Notes under the pieces: model-generated
Told to the model about the DNA's origin: nothing
What the model saw: only the letters and a program-made list of their open reading frames with translations
Databases searched by the model: none
Position numbers and translations under genes: made by a program
In this document: piece after piece, positions 1-6,489 of the stretch
Layout of the letters: each line of letters starts with the position of its first letter
Numbering within the stretch: position 1 is the stretch's first letter
Assembly: GCA_949296705.1 (NCBI GenBank)
Contig: CASFOW010000005.1
Span: forward strand, 1 to 46,073
Length of the DNA stretch: 46,073 nt
Source of the DNA: an uncultured bacterium
GTDB lineage: Bacteria; Bacillota_I; Bacilli_A; RF39; UBA660
Direction: 5' to 3'

Positions 1-28
1 GAATAAAAATGTGATATAGTTGATGTAT

Positions 29-102
29 GCAGATATAATTTAGTGGTAGAATGTAACCTTCCCAAGGTTAATATGCGGGTTCGATTCCCGTTATCTGCTC
101 CA
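29..102 (+). tRNA. tRNA-Gly (anticodon CCC), integration target
   Basis: A full cloverleaf is readable. The acceptor GCAGATA (29-35) pairs with TATCTGC (92-98), followed by discriminator T and an encoded CCA (100-102). The anticodon stem TAACC/GGTTA encloses loop TTCCCAA, giving anticodon CCC, which reads GGG. The T-loop is TTCGATT. The 3' part from 81 is the left att core, so the prophage inserted into the tRNA 3' end and restored it with its own copy. A terminator hairpin follows at 115-136. Confidence 0.95.
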
Positions 103-103
103 T
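81..103 (+). repeat. attL: attL core (direct repeat with attR)
   Basis: The 23 bp from the T-loop through the CCA of tRNA-Gly plus one T are repeated exactly at 36195-36217. After one mismatch the similarity continues through TGTTTATTACC and a terminator hairpin. The integrase gene starts its 3' end 65 bp away. This is the usual arrangement for a tyrosine integrase acting on a tRNA gene. Confidence 0.93.
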
Positions 104-114
104 GTGTTTATTAC

Positions 115-136
115 CCTTGAGAAATCAAGGTTTTTT
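115..136 (+). terminator. Rho-independent terminator of tRNA-Gly
   Basis: Stem CCTTGA/TCAAGG with a GAAA loop is followed by six T. A sister copy (CCTTTGA/TCAAGGG) lies beyond attR at 36228-36250, as expected if attB extended into the terminator. Confidence 0.85.
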
Positions 137-142
137 ATATTA

Positions 143-157
143 TTAGATACTATTTAG
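143..157 (+). promoter_or_regulatory. Candidate integrase arm-type site, left
   Basis: TTAGATACTATTTAG lies 40 bp inside attL. A 14/15 match occurs in inverted orientation at 36092-36106, about 90 bp inside attR. Paired inverted arm sites flanking the core are what tyrosine integrases of this type bind. The assignment rests only on position and symmetry. Confidence 0.45.
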
Positions 158-167
158 GTACTGTTTT

Positions 168-1298
168 TTATAATTTATTTAATAAATCTACTATTTGATC
201 TTGTACGGTAGGGAATAAATGCATGTAAGTGTTTTGCATTACTTGAATTGTATGTCCCATTCTTTCTGACATCATCAAGAAGAATTTTGAAGTGTCAGTT
301 TGGCCAGATTTTATGTATTCATTAATTAGCAATGATACATGACTATGTCTGAACTCGTGAATTGTAATCGGCTCTAATCCTGCTAACTCAAAATAATAAT
401 TTTTATATCTATCAATGCTTGTTGGTGCTAGAAATCGACTGCATCCAAATACAAACCAATTATTGCTATAGTCTGAATATTTCATTATTTCTTTTTTATA
501 AATCAATAATTGGTCTTTTAATGTTTTGCTCATTTTGATTTTTCTGTTTTCATGATTTTTTGTGGAAGTAATGGAAGCATTATTTTTTAACTTATAGTAG
601 ATTGTTTTATTTACAGCGATTGTATCGTTATTGAAATTTATGTCATTCCATGTTAATGCTAAAACTTCTCCTTTACGCATTCCAGTATAGTAGAGAAATG
701 TAAAGAAAGTTTTCCACATCAGATCATCAATTACAGATATGAATTGTTGAAATTGTTCATATGTGATATATCTTATTTTTTCTTCGTCTTTAACTACTTT
801 ATCATTTTTTTCTTTGAATCTGCCAGATATTACTACTGGATTTGATTGTAAACCATAATTTTTCATGGCAAAGTCGAATATTCCTTTGAGAATGTTATAC
901 ATTTTATTTAAATACCTTATACTAAACTTATTTTTTTGTACCGTATCTTTCCAATTGTTGATTGTTTGTACATTTATGTCATTTATATAAAATGTCTTAA
1001 AATAGGGCTCTATATTATTCTTATAAGCATTTAAATAAGTGTATACAGTAGAATCTTTTCTTGTTGTAAATAATTCTCTGAAATAGTCTTTTGATATTAA
1101 AGTGAATTCTTGATGAGTAGGATTATCTCTTTTCATCAAAAATAATCTCTCGGCTTCTTCAGCCTCTGTTTTTTTTAAATACTTTTTTGACTTGTATTTT
1201 TTGTTAATCCCATTAAAATCTTTTTTATAACACATGAAATACCAATGACGACCGTCTTTTGTCCATTTGGTTTTATCTGTTTCGTTATAAATAGCCAT
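168..1298 (-). CDS. int: Phage tyrosine integrase
   Basis: Site-specific tyrosine recombinase that would integrate and excise the prophage at tRNA-Gly. The 376 aa match the usual length of the family. It has an N-terminal arm-binding segment (about 1-60), a SAM-like core-binding domain (about 65-165) and a C-terminal catalytic domain. Catalytic residues are visible: Arg in TGMRKGE, the His-x-x-Arg box in IHEFRHSH, and the nucleophile Tyr in QNTYMHLFP. The gene points toward attL, and its 3' end sits next to the att core. It lies leftward with the repressor and TPR genes in the lysogeny block. Confidence 0.97.
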   Translation of the reverse strand: MAIYNETDKTKWTKDGRHWYFMCYKKDFNGINKKYKSKKYLKKTEAEEAERLFLMKRDNPTHQEFTLISKDYFRELFTTRKDSTVYTYLNAYKNNIEPYFKTFYINDINVQTINNWKDTVQKNKFSIRYLNKMYNILKGIFDFAMKNYGLQSNPVVISGRFKEKNDKVVKDEEKIRYITYEQFQQFISVIDDLMWKTFFTFLYYTGMRKGEVLALTWNDINFNNDTIAVNKTIYYKLKNNASITSTKNHENRKIKMSKTLKDQLLIYKKEIMKYSDYSNNWFVFGCSRFLAPTSIDRYKNYYFELAGLEPITIHEFRHSHVSLLINEYIKSGQTDTSKFFLMMSERMGHTIQVMQNTYMHLFPTVQDQIVDLLNKL

Positions 1299-1409
1299 TT
1301 TATCAACTCCAATCTTTACTTTGTTCGATATTTATAGTAAAATTAGAGTACAGAAAAACATTTGGTCTGTCTGGTCCAATTTTTTCTGTATCTAATTTAT
1401 TTTAGATTT

Positions 1410-1438
1410 GATCTCCGTTGCAGCGGAGGTCTTTTTTT
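1410..1438 (+). terminator. Rightward terminator hairpin
   Basis: GATCTCCG (1410-1417) and CGGAGGTC (1424-1431) form an 8-bp stem with one G-U pair and a 6-nt loop, followed by seven T. It reads rightward, against the leftward lysogeny genes, and could stop host read-through from the tRNA side entering the repressor region. The 1299-1454 gap holds no gene I can support. Confidence 0.7.
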
Positions 1439-1454
1439 ATATTTATGAATTTTG

Positions 1455-2111
1455 TTATACGTGTTTTTTTCTGGGTTTATAAACATATCCGTTGTTGATT
1501 TTTGCCTTTATGTTTTCAATACGATTATCAATAGTTATTTTAAATTCATCTTTATAATAAATAGTAGTTTGTGCTTGATTAAGTATATCAAGTGCTTTAT
1601 TTAATTGATTTAGTTTTGTATATATTTCAGATACAGCAACATATATTCCTGCAAACTCAGGGTCCAAATCTAATCTTTTTAACTGGCAATCAAGTGCTTT
1701 TTCGAAATTATAACTTTTTTCATAAGCTTTTCCTAAATAACCCAACATTTCTGAAACATGAAGTTTTTTTCTTTTTTCTAAAGAATATTGGGGATTTAAT
1801 CTACGATAAGCGCCTGTATAAAGAGGATTATTTAGGTATTGTTCTAGATAATATATTGCTTTATCGTTGTATTCTTTTCTTGACCAAGCATATGCTATAG
1901 CATAAAGGTATCTTGCTTTTGGTGAATCGGCAGGGCCACAAACTTCAATAACTTTATTAAGAGTATCTTGTATGTTTTTACAATTCCAACAAACTTTTTT
2001 TACTTCTGAATCCTTACAATTTTTCACATATGGTTGATATGGTCTAATTTCAAAGATTCTTTCTGCGAGATCAGGATTATTAGAATACTTTTTTAATAAA
2101 AAACCAAACAT
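1455..2111 (-). CDS. TPR-repeat protein of the lysogeny block
   Basis: A 218-aa soluble protein of unknown role. It carries tetratricopeptide-like helical repeats, clearest at about residues 120-190 (LGYLGKAYEKSYNFEKALDC and YVAVSEIYTKLNQLNKALDI). A Cys pair (CWNC) sits near residue 42. The gene lies 15 bp downstream of the repressor in the same leftward direction, so it is probably expressed in the lysogen as a cargo (moron) gene. Lysogeny-region genes of this kind often affect superinfection or host fitness, but nothing here identifies a partner. The start is preceded by AAAAAGGAGATATTAC. Confidence 0.75.
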   Translation of the reverse strand: MFGFLLKKYSNNPDLAERIFEIRPYQPYVKNCKDSEVKKVCWNCKNIQDTLNKVIEVCGPADSPKARYLYAIAYAWSRKEYNDKAIYYLEQYLNNPLYTGAYRRLNPQYSLEKRKKLHVSEMLGYLGKAYEKSYNFEKALDCQLKRLDLDPEFAGIYVAVSEIYTKLNQLNKALDILNQAQTTIYYKDEFKITIDNRIENIKAKINNGYVYKPRKKHV

Positions 2112-2126
2112 TGTAATATCTCCTTT

Positions 2127-2786
2127 TTAATTTTTATTTCTTCGTATTTGTTTCACAATCCCAAGTATCTCAATAGGCATATTTTCTATATCTTCTTTCG
2201 AATAAAATGTTGATACAAAACCAGTTGAATTGTTTTCGTTTAATGGAATTACCATAATTCCATTTTCTTGTTTTCTGACTCTTTTAAATGTAGCATCAAA
2301 ACCATTTATCCTAATGCAACAATCTTGACCATTTTCACAATCGCTAGCCTGTTTAAATATGACTATATCGTTATCTAAATAGTCAGGTTCCATGCTATCA
2401 CCCTCAAGCTTCAATGCGAAATAATGATTATCACCCTTTAGCCATTCAACGGGGATATCTACAGTGTCAACTGCATATGTGTTTTCTATAGCCTCTAATG
2501 GCATTCCAGCAGGTATTTTCCCTAGTACAGGAATACTGGCTACATTATTAGATATTTTAATAGGTGTTGCATTATCATATATCATTGATGAACCAATCAA
2601 CTTTTCAAGCGATACTTGAAAAATATCAGCAATTTTAATAACGTCTGTCATTATGGGTGAACGTTGTCCTAATTCCCATTTTCCAATTGTTGAATAATCT
2701 TTGTCCATTTTTTTAGCTAATTCTTCTTGTGTCATTCCAGACTGAATTCGAAGATGCTTTAAATTTGTTGCAAAATTATTTTCCAT
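2127..2786 (-). CDS. CI-like phage repressor (XRE HTH + S24 peptidase)
   Basis: Lysogeny repressor, 219 aa. Residues about 5-60 form an XRE helix-turn-helix (MTQEELAKKMDKDYSTIGKW). The C-terminal half is a LexA/S24 autopeptidase: an Ala-Gly cleavage site in KIPAGMP (about residue 93), catalytic Ser in LEGDSMEPDY and catalytic Lys in DATFKRVRK. It would be expected to self-cleave in a RecA-dependent way on DNA damage and induce the prophage. Its promoter (TATAAT 2815-2820, TTGACA 2838-2843, minus strand) overlaps the first operator, suggesting autoregulation. Confidence 0.95.
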   Translation of the reverse strand: MENNFATNLKHLRIQSGMTQEELAKKMDKDYSTIGKWELGQRSPIMTDVIKIADIFQVSLEKLIGSSMIYDNATPIKISNNVASIPVLGKIPAGMPLEAIENTYAVDTVDIPVEWLKGDNHYFALKLEGDSMEPDYLDNDIVIFKQASDCENGQDCCIRINGFDATFKRVRKQENGIMVIPLNENNSTGFVSTFYSKEDIENMPIEILGIVKQIRRNKN

Positions 2787-2814
2787 TTGAAAGTATTTCT
2801 CCTTTCATAAGTTG

Positions 2815-2843
2815 ATTATATAACAATAATGACAAATTGTCAA
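2815..2843 (-). promoter_or_regulatory. Leftward repressor promoter
   Basis: On the minus strand TTGACA (2843-2838), a 17-bp spacer and TATAAT (2820-2815) are a perfect sigma-A promoter, directed to the repressor gene starting at 2786. Operator 1 overlaps the -35 box. Confidence 0.88.
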
Positions 2844-2892
2844 AAAAAATAAGACAAATTGTCAAAATAATATTGACATAAGACAAATAGTC
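2831..2892. promoter_or_regulatory. Repressor/Cro operator array (three sites)
   Basis: Two identical near-palindromes GACAAATTGTC lie at 2831-2841 and 2853-2863, with a diverged copy GACAAATAGTC at 2882-2892. Site 1 covers the -35 of the repressor promoter, and site 3 lies in the spacer of the rightward promoter. This is the classic geometry of a lambdoid-type genetic switch. The binding protein is inferred to be the S24 repressor and/or the Cro-like protein on either side. Confidence 0.85.
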
Positions 2893-2901
2893 TTGTAGAA
2901 T
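2873..2901 (+). promoter_or_regulatory. Rightward early promoter (PR-like)
   Basis: TTGACA (2873-2878), a 17-bp spacer and TAGAAT (2896-2901) lie 26 bp upstream of the Cro-like start codon. Operator 3 occupies the spacer. Confidence 0.88.
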
Positions 2902-2927
2902 TGAATGTAGAAAGAAGGTGATAGATA

Positions 2928-3167
2928 GTGAATGCAAGTATAGCAATTAAGAGCTATAGGGGAAAAGCATTGCTGACACAAGATGCAATTGCTGAAAAAC
3001 TAGGAGTTTCAAGGCAGATGTATAATAGTTATGAAAATGACTTATTACACTGTCAACTAGATGTGATTCTTAAAATTTTAGCCGTTTTAAAAGTTGATGA
3101 TTCACAGATAGAAGAGTTTTTAAATGCCTTGAAACAAGACTATATGTCTTATAAAAGAAAAGAATAG
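2928..3167 (+). CDS. Cro-like XRE transcriptional regulator
   Basis: A 79-aa protein made almost entirely of one helix-turn-helix domain (LTQDAIAEKLGVSRQMYNSY). It is the first gene of the rightward early operon and lies opposite the repressor across the operator array, so it probably acts as Cro, repressing the repressor promoter. The GTG start is chosen because AGAAGGTGATAG precedes it and no ATG lies in frame before the HTH. Confidence 0.85.
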   Translation: MNASIAIKSYRGKALLTQDAIAEKLGVSRQMYNSYENDLLHCQLDVILKILAVLKVDDSQIEEFLNALKQDYMSYKRKE

Positions 3168-3175
3168 GAGAAGAT

Positions 3176-3331
3176 ATGGAAGAAATTGATAATTTAGAAG
3201 AGTGTCTATCAAAATTGGCAGACTGGCTTGAAAATCTTGATGAAACTTTTGAAAAGACAATGATACTAGCGAAAATTAACGAATTAGTATTTTGGTTACA
3301 GATGTATCAAGACAAAGAAAAACAAGTCTAA
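3176..3331 (+). CDS. Small acidic helical protein (51 aa)
   Basis: The 51-residue ORF starts ATGGAAGAAATTGAT after AGGAGAAG, 8 bp downstream of the Cro-like gene. It is rich in Glu, Leu and Lys and predicted helical (LSKLADWLENLDETFEKTM). No family is recognised. Tight spacing and a good ribosome binding site make it a probable member of the early operon. Confidence 0.65.
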   Translation: MEEIDNLEECLSKLADWLENLDETFEKTMILAKINELVFWLQMYQDKEKQV

Positions 3332-3347
3332 TTGACTTGTAAAAGAA

Positions 3348-3482
3348 TTACTTCTTTTTTGGTGCACGTTGCGATAAAGCAGAGCCAGCAGCAATCTTCG
3401 ATTTTCTAGATGTCCGACCATCTCTAAGAACCCTAGATGCCGCTTTAGCCGCTCTTGCACTAGTGCGACGTTGTTGTGCCAA
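3348..3482 (-). CDS. Small very basic Ala/Arg/Ser-rich protein, TTG start
   Basis: A 44-aa protein reading MAQQRRTSARAAKAASRVLR and continuing with further Arg/Lys/Ser. It begins at TTG (3482-3480), placed 7 nt after a near-perfect ribosome binding site AAAGGAGGTGAT. A longer upstream reading starting at 3566 would run through that site and is unlikely. It is encoded against the surrounding early genes. Small Lys/Arg/Ala proteins ending in a GSALSQR-like motif are seen as conserved hypotheticals in many bacteria. The role is unknown; nucleic-acid binding is plausible from its charge. Confidence 0.72.
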   Translation of the reverse strand: MAQQRRTSARAAKAASRVLRDGRTSRKSKIAAGSALSQRAPKKK

Positions 3483-3556
3483 AATATCACCTCCTTTCAA
3501 ATTATTTATTTTAAAGGAGAGTACAAAAAAATTCAATGCCCTGCAAGGCAGATATA

Positions 3557-3868
3557 TTTCAGGCACTTAATGAGGACTGGAACAGAATTTCGATTCTCGT
3601 AAAAATTAATTTTAACTTTCCTTTTTGTAGTTTTGTCAAACTTAAAATGACAAGAAAAACAAGCATTACTGCTTGTCTTGATTAATAGTAATATGATTAT
3701 TATTTCCGAAAACAATTATAGTAGTATTTTCACTGGAAGAAAATAATTGTCTTACTATCCATTTGAATAATTTCTTCGTTAATCACCGCCTTTCTAATTG
3801 TTTTGTCAACTAAATTATAAAAGGTAATAACGAAGAAATCAATTCCAGTCCTCATTAAGTGCCTGAAA
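3557..3868. repeat. Segment bounded by a perfect 26-bp inverted repeat
   Basis: The 26 bp at 3557-3582 (TTTCAGGCACTTAATGAGGA then CTGGAA) recur exactly, inverted, at 3843-3868. The 260 bp between hold several smaller inverted repeats: 3770-3781 with 3828-3839, and CAAGCA/TGCTTG near 3660. I see no convincing gene inside. A short leftward frame (SSSENTTIIVFGNNN...) follows AAAGGCGGTGA but lacks a standard start. The right arm ends 27 bp before the next gene. Confidence 0.9.
3655..3678 (-). terminator. Leftward terminator-like hairpin inside the inverted-repeat segment
   Basis: On the minus strand CAAGCA-GTAA-TGCTTG is followed by TTTTTC. It implies a leftward transcript beginning inside the 26-bp inverted repeats, or in the rightward gene region. 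No leftward gene is clearly supported. Confidence 0.5.
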
Positions 3869-3895
3869 GAAAAAACATAGAAAGGAATTAAAAAA

Positions 3896-4114
3896 ATGGA
3901 CCAGACAGTCAAAAAAAATAGTAGCGAGATTTTGGATCAAGTTTATGTTTCAGCAGACGATTTGGAAATTTTAATGCCAAGTGCTAGTTACAAGCAAAGA
4001 CTGACATTAATAAAAGAGATTCGCGACGAAATGAAAGAAAGGAATCTTTTTGTTCCAGGCGGCAAAACATTACTTGCTTCAACAAAGATATTAAAAAAGA
4101 AATGTGGAATATAA
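3896..4114 (+). CDS. Small phage DNA-binding protein, excisionase/DUF3173-like
   Basis: A 72-aa protein with a compact helical region (VSADDLEILMPSASYKQRLT, then KEIRDEMKERNLFVPGGKTL). This resembles the winged-helix style of small Gram-positive excisionase-like and DUF3173 proteins, in which a Tyr/Arg helix is followed by a hairpin with a conserved Pro. It sits just after the inverted-repeat segment in the early operon. The start is preceded by AGAAAGGAATT. The function is inferred from size and motif only; control of excision or early transcription is possible. Confidence 0.55.
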   Translation: MDQTVKKNSSEILDQVYVSADDLEILMPSASYKQRLTLIKEIRDEMKERNLFVPGGKTLLASTKILKKKCGI

Positions 4115-4130
4115 GAGAGGTTGATTAAAA

Positions 4131-4322
4131 ATGAAAAAATTAAAGTTAAAAAAATGGGTAGTGAATGTGATTATGATCATTAGTGTACTTTTACTTATCT
4201 TATTAGGGGCCGAATGTGAAAACACGATGACTTTTATTACAAGCAAGATTTCAGTAATGTTTGTTTTGTTCTTAAACTATAAAATTTTAGATAAATTTAC
4301 TGATTTTACTGGAGAGTTTTAA
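4131..4322 (+). CDS. Small membrane protein with two TM segments
   Basis: A 63-aa protein with a Lys-rich N-terminus (MKKLKLKKW) followed by a hydrophobic helix (VVNVIMIISVLLLILLG) and a second segment (ISVMFVLFLNY). It lies 16 bp after the preceding gene, with AGAGAGGTTG as ribosome binding site. No family is recognised. Small early membrane proteins occur at this position in many Bacillota prophages. Confidence 0.65.
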   Translation: MKKLKLKKWVVNVIMIISVLLLILLGAECENTMTFITSKISVMFVLFLNYKILDKFTDFTGEF

Positions 4323-4429
4323 TGCTTTGGGCAACAAAAAAAGGACCTACTACTACAAAAGTCCCTTGCTTCAAAAAAGCACTTATAAAATATCACAGAT
4401 TTTATATTCTGTCAAATATGAGGTGCTGA
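4323..4429 (+). other. Short inter-gene segment with inverted repeats
   Basis: This 107-bp stretch contains AAGGAC...GTCCCTT and, overlapping the next ribosome binding site, AGCACTTAT...ATGAGGTGCT. The second pair could fold the ribosome binding site of the replication gene (TGAGGTGC) into a hairpin. A 35-codon ORF starting at the TAATG overlap (4322) also exists but has no recognisable content. Confidence 0.4.
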
Positions 4430-5413
4430 ATGAAGAACAGTTTCTTGATATATAACGAATACTCAGAAATACTAGAGGACTTATCGAATGAAGAGGTTGG
4501 AATTCTTTTTCGAGCGATTTTTGATTATGAAATCAATCGTAGAGAGCCTAAATTTACAGGTCTAATGAAGATGGCCTTTAAAGTCATCAAAGGTAATCTT
4601 GATCGAGATAGAAACAAATATGATAAACGTTGCGAAACATCAGCCGAAAATGGCAAACGTGGAGGACGACCTAAAACAATAGATAGTGCCAAAATTGTGA
4701 CATTACTGGACCAGGGTATGTCAGTGACAGATGTCACAAAATTAACTGGTGCATCAAAACGACAAATATATCGAATTCAAGCGGGTTTAGAGAGTGTGCC
4801 AAAACCTAACCAAAACCTAAAAAAACCTAAAAAACCCGATAATGATAATGAAAATGATAATGATACTGAAAATGATAATGATACTGAAAATGATAATGAT
4901 AATGATAATGATTCTGATGCTGAATATAAAATGCTCGGAACAAGTGCCGACTTATCCGACGCAGACGAAAATGGAACAAATGCCGATTTATCCATCTCGA
5001 GCGGGGAAGAAAGAACAAGTGCCGACTTATCTACTTCCAAAAATGAAAACGAAAAAAGTGCCGACTTATTCGATTTTATTCAAAATGCATTCGGAAGAAC
5101 GTTAAACAGTATCGAATATGAAATGATTCAATCATGGGAAGACAGCGATTTGACTCGTTATGCCGTTAAGGAGTCAATCTTGAATGGAGCTCGTGGAATA
5201 CGATACATTCAAACTGTCTTAGAAAGTTGGAAAGCAAAAGGTTTTAAAACGGTTCAAGAGGTACAAGCATATCAAAACAAACGTCGTCAAATGAAAATAT
5301 CACATGATCAAGATACAACTTTAGCTAGGTTCGACAATGCCAAAGATATTGAAATTTCCGAATCTGAAGAGCAGGAACTTAAGAACATACTTGCTGAAAT
5401 GGAAAAGGGGTAG
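4430..5413 (+). CDS. Phage replication initiation protein (DUF6291 + DnaD-like domain)
   Basis: A 327-aa protein that probably loads the host helicase at the phage origin. The N-terminus (1-85) matches the DUF6291 style (FLIYNEYSEILEDLSNEEVG, then an RGGRPK tail). Residues about 85-122 form a resolvase-like HTH (LLDQGMSVTDVTKLTGASKR). The C-terminus (about 213-285) is a DnaB_2/DnaD domain (YEMIQSWEDSDLTRYAVKES, then GIRYIQTVLESWKAKG). The linker is low-complexity Asp/Asn/Glu plus four spaced copies of a (S/N)ADL(S/F) motif, a repeat-rich segment unlike the rest of the protein. Confidence 0.82.
   Translation: MKNSFLIYNEYSEILEDLSNEEVGILFRAIFDYEINRREPKFTGLMKMAFKVIKGNLDRDRNKYDKRCETSAENGKRGGRPKTIDSAKIVTLLDQGMSVTDVTKLTGASKRQIYRIQAGLESVPKPNQNLKKPKKPDNDNENDNDTENDNDTENDNDNDNDSDAEYKMLGTSADLSDADENGTNADLSISSGEERTSADLSTSKNENEKSADLFDFIQNAFGRTLNSIEYEMIQSWEDSDLTRYAVKESILNGARGIRYIQTVLESWKAKGFKTVQEVQAYQNKRRQMKISHDQDTTLARFDNAKDIEISESEEQELKNILAEMEKG
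4839..4915 (+). repeat. GATAATGA-type tandem repeat within the replication gene
   Basis: Tandem units of AATGATAATGATACTGAA and shorter AATGAT units encode an Asn-Asp-Glu linker. The tract stays in frame because its units are multiples of 3. It is followed by spaced copies of AAGTGCCGACTTAT up to about 5070, encoding the SADL motif. Confidence 0.85.
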
Positions 5414-5417
5414 GTAA

Positions 5418-5771
5418 ATGAAAATACTAGCAGACGAAAAGACATTCGAATTTATAAGACAAAGCCATGCACTTCGTTTCTATTGCATGAAATCTTACAA
5501 AGACTTTATTTTTTACAAAGTTAAAAATCTTGATCGAAGTGATGGTAAACATCATGTAGAACTCTACACTGAGCCAAATTTCCAAAAAGTTTATGGACCA
5601 ATTAGAGTGAACTATTCAGTAAAGAATGGCAAATTGAAGTTCGAAAGTATTAGTCCAGAAGACTTATTCGAAGATGGACATAGAGTTGTTTTAAAAACAT
5701 ACAAAGGTGTTCCATATCGGAACGCAAAGGATATTTTAAAAATTAAATTTTTATTGGAAAAGGAGAATTGA
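5418..5771 (+). CDS. Hypothetical early protein (117 aa)
   Basis: Soluble, slightly basic protein of unknown function, predicted alpha/beta (FYKVKNLDRSDGKHHVELYT, then VYGPIRVNYSVKNGKLKFES). It starts 4 bp after the replication gene with GGGGTAGGTAA before its ATG, and so belongs to the replication/recombination operon. I recognise no motif or family. Confidence 0.65.
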   Translation: MKILADEKTFEFIRQSHALRFYCMKSYKDFIFYKVKNLDRSDGKHHVELYTEPNFQKVYGPIRVNYSVKNGKLKFESISPEDLFEDGHRVVLKTYKGVPYRNAKDILKIKFLLEKEN

Positions 5772-5778
5772 TGAAAAA

Positions 5779-6021
5779 TTGAATTCAAAAGTAATCATGC
5801 AATACATCGAGAAGTTGGAAAAGCAAGTAGATTCTTTAGAAAAAGAAAATGAACAAATTAGAGATATGAAATGGAATCTTGAATTGAGAGTTGAAGAATT
5901 AGAATTCAAGATTCAAGATTTAGAACAAGAAAAAGCAGATATTATTCAAGACCGTGATGATAACTGGAGACCAGTCAGTGTGGCTGAACAAATCGGAATA
6001 AGCGATAGTGATTTTGTATGA
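5779..6021 (+). CDS. Coiled-coil protein, TTG start
   Basis: An 80-aa, strongly charged heptad-repeat protein (YIEKLEKQVDSLEKENEQIR, continuing to about residue 60), then a short globular tail. TTG at 5779 is proposed as start; an ATG at 5771 hits a stop after three codons. The spacing from AAAAGGAG is rather long, so the ATG at residue 7 is also possible. The function is unknown. A related coiled-coil fragment follows immediately. Confidence 0.6.
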   Translation: MNSKVIMQYIEKLEKQVDSLEKENEQIRDMKWNLELRVEELEFKIQDLEQEKADIIQDRDDNWRPVSVAEQIGISDSDFV

Positions 6022-6051
6022 TTCTAAGTTTAAGAAAAGCAAATCAAAGAT

Positions 6052-6204
6052 TTGAATGATGAAGCTAATAAGAATGATGAATTGATTTCTAGTTTAGAAT
6101 CCGAAAAGAAACCTTTGAAAAGAAAAGTGAATGAATTGAAAGAAGAAAACAAAATTTTACGGAATCGCATTACCGTTTTAGAAAAGAAAGAAGGTAAAAA
6201 ATGA
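6052..6204 (+). CDS. Short coiled-coil ORF overlapping ssb start
   Basis: A 50-codon Glu/Lys-rich frame (LESEKKPLKRKVNELKEENK, then a leucine-heptad tail) that ends at TGA overlapping the ATG of the SSB gene, which suggests translational coupling. It starts at TTG without a clear ribosome binding site. It looks like a duplicated or broken copy of the preceding coiled-coil gene. It may be a pseudogene fragment. Confidence 0.45.
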   Translation: MNDEANKNDELISSLESEKKPLKRKVNELKEENKILRNRITVLEKKEGKK

Positions 6205-6488
6205 ATCAAGTAGTTTTAGTTGGAAGAATTGAAAGAATAGTTAAAAAAGATGAAGAACAATTGATATTAACTATGTCTGTACCGGCATTTTCAAAAAATG
6301 AAAAAGAATCACGTGTGATAGATATGATTAATTGCACACTATTAGGAAACGTTGCGAAACAAACTGCAGAATATTGCAAAGTTAATGATGTGGTTGGAAT
6401 TAGAGGAAGAATCCAAAAACGTGGACAATATCCAATGGAAATAATTGTCGAAAAGGTAACGTTTTTATCATCAAGTGTAAGTGATTAA
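6201..6488 (+). CDS. ssb: Single-stranded DNA-binding protein, short
   Basis: A 95-aa OB-fold protein. The SSB signature is visible from the start (MNQVVLVGRIERI), with INCTLLGNVAKQTAEYCKVN, GIRGRIQKRG and a final YPMEIIVEKVTFLSS strand. It lacks the long Gln/Gly linker and the acidic DDDIPF tip of full-length SSB, so it covers ssDNA but may not recruit host partners through that tip. It belongs to the recombination operon with YqaJ and Bet. The ribosome binding site is GAAAGAAGG. Confidence 0.88.
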   Translation: MNQVVLVGRIERIVKKDEEQLILTMSVPAFSKNEKESRVIDMINCTLLGNVAKQTAEYCKVNDVVGIRGRIQKRGQYPMEIIVEKVTFLSSSVSD

Positions 6489-6489
6489 T

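Noticed and set aside
1592-1900. Rightward 102-aa ORF opposite the TPR gene
   Set aside because: It is antisense to a clear TPR protein, lacks a ribosome binding site and has low-complexity Phe/Leu content.
3557-3868. CRISPR array or insertion sequence
   Set aside because: There is only one inverted pair, no repeated spacers, no transposase and no flanking target duplication.
4777-5105. ORFs of Ser/Leu or Ile/Met repeats over the replication gene
   Set aside because: They are other-frame readings of the AATGAT tandem repeat.
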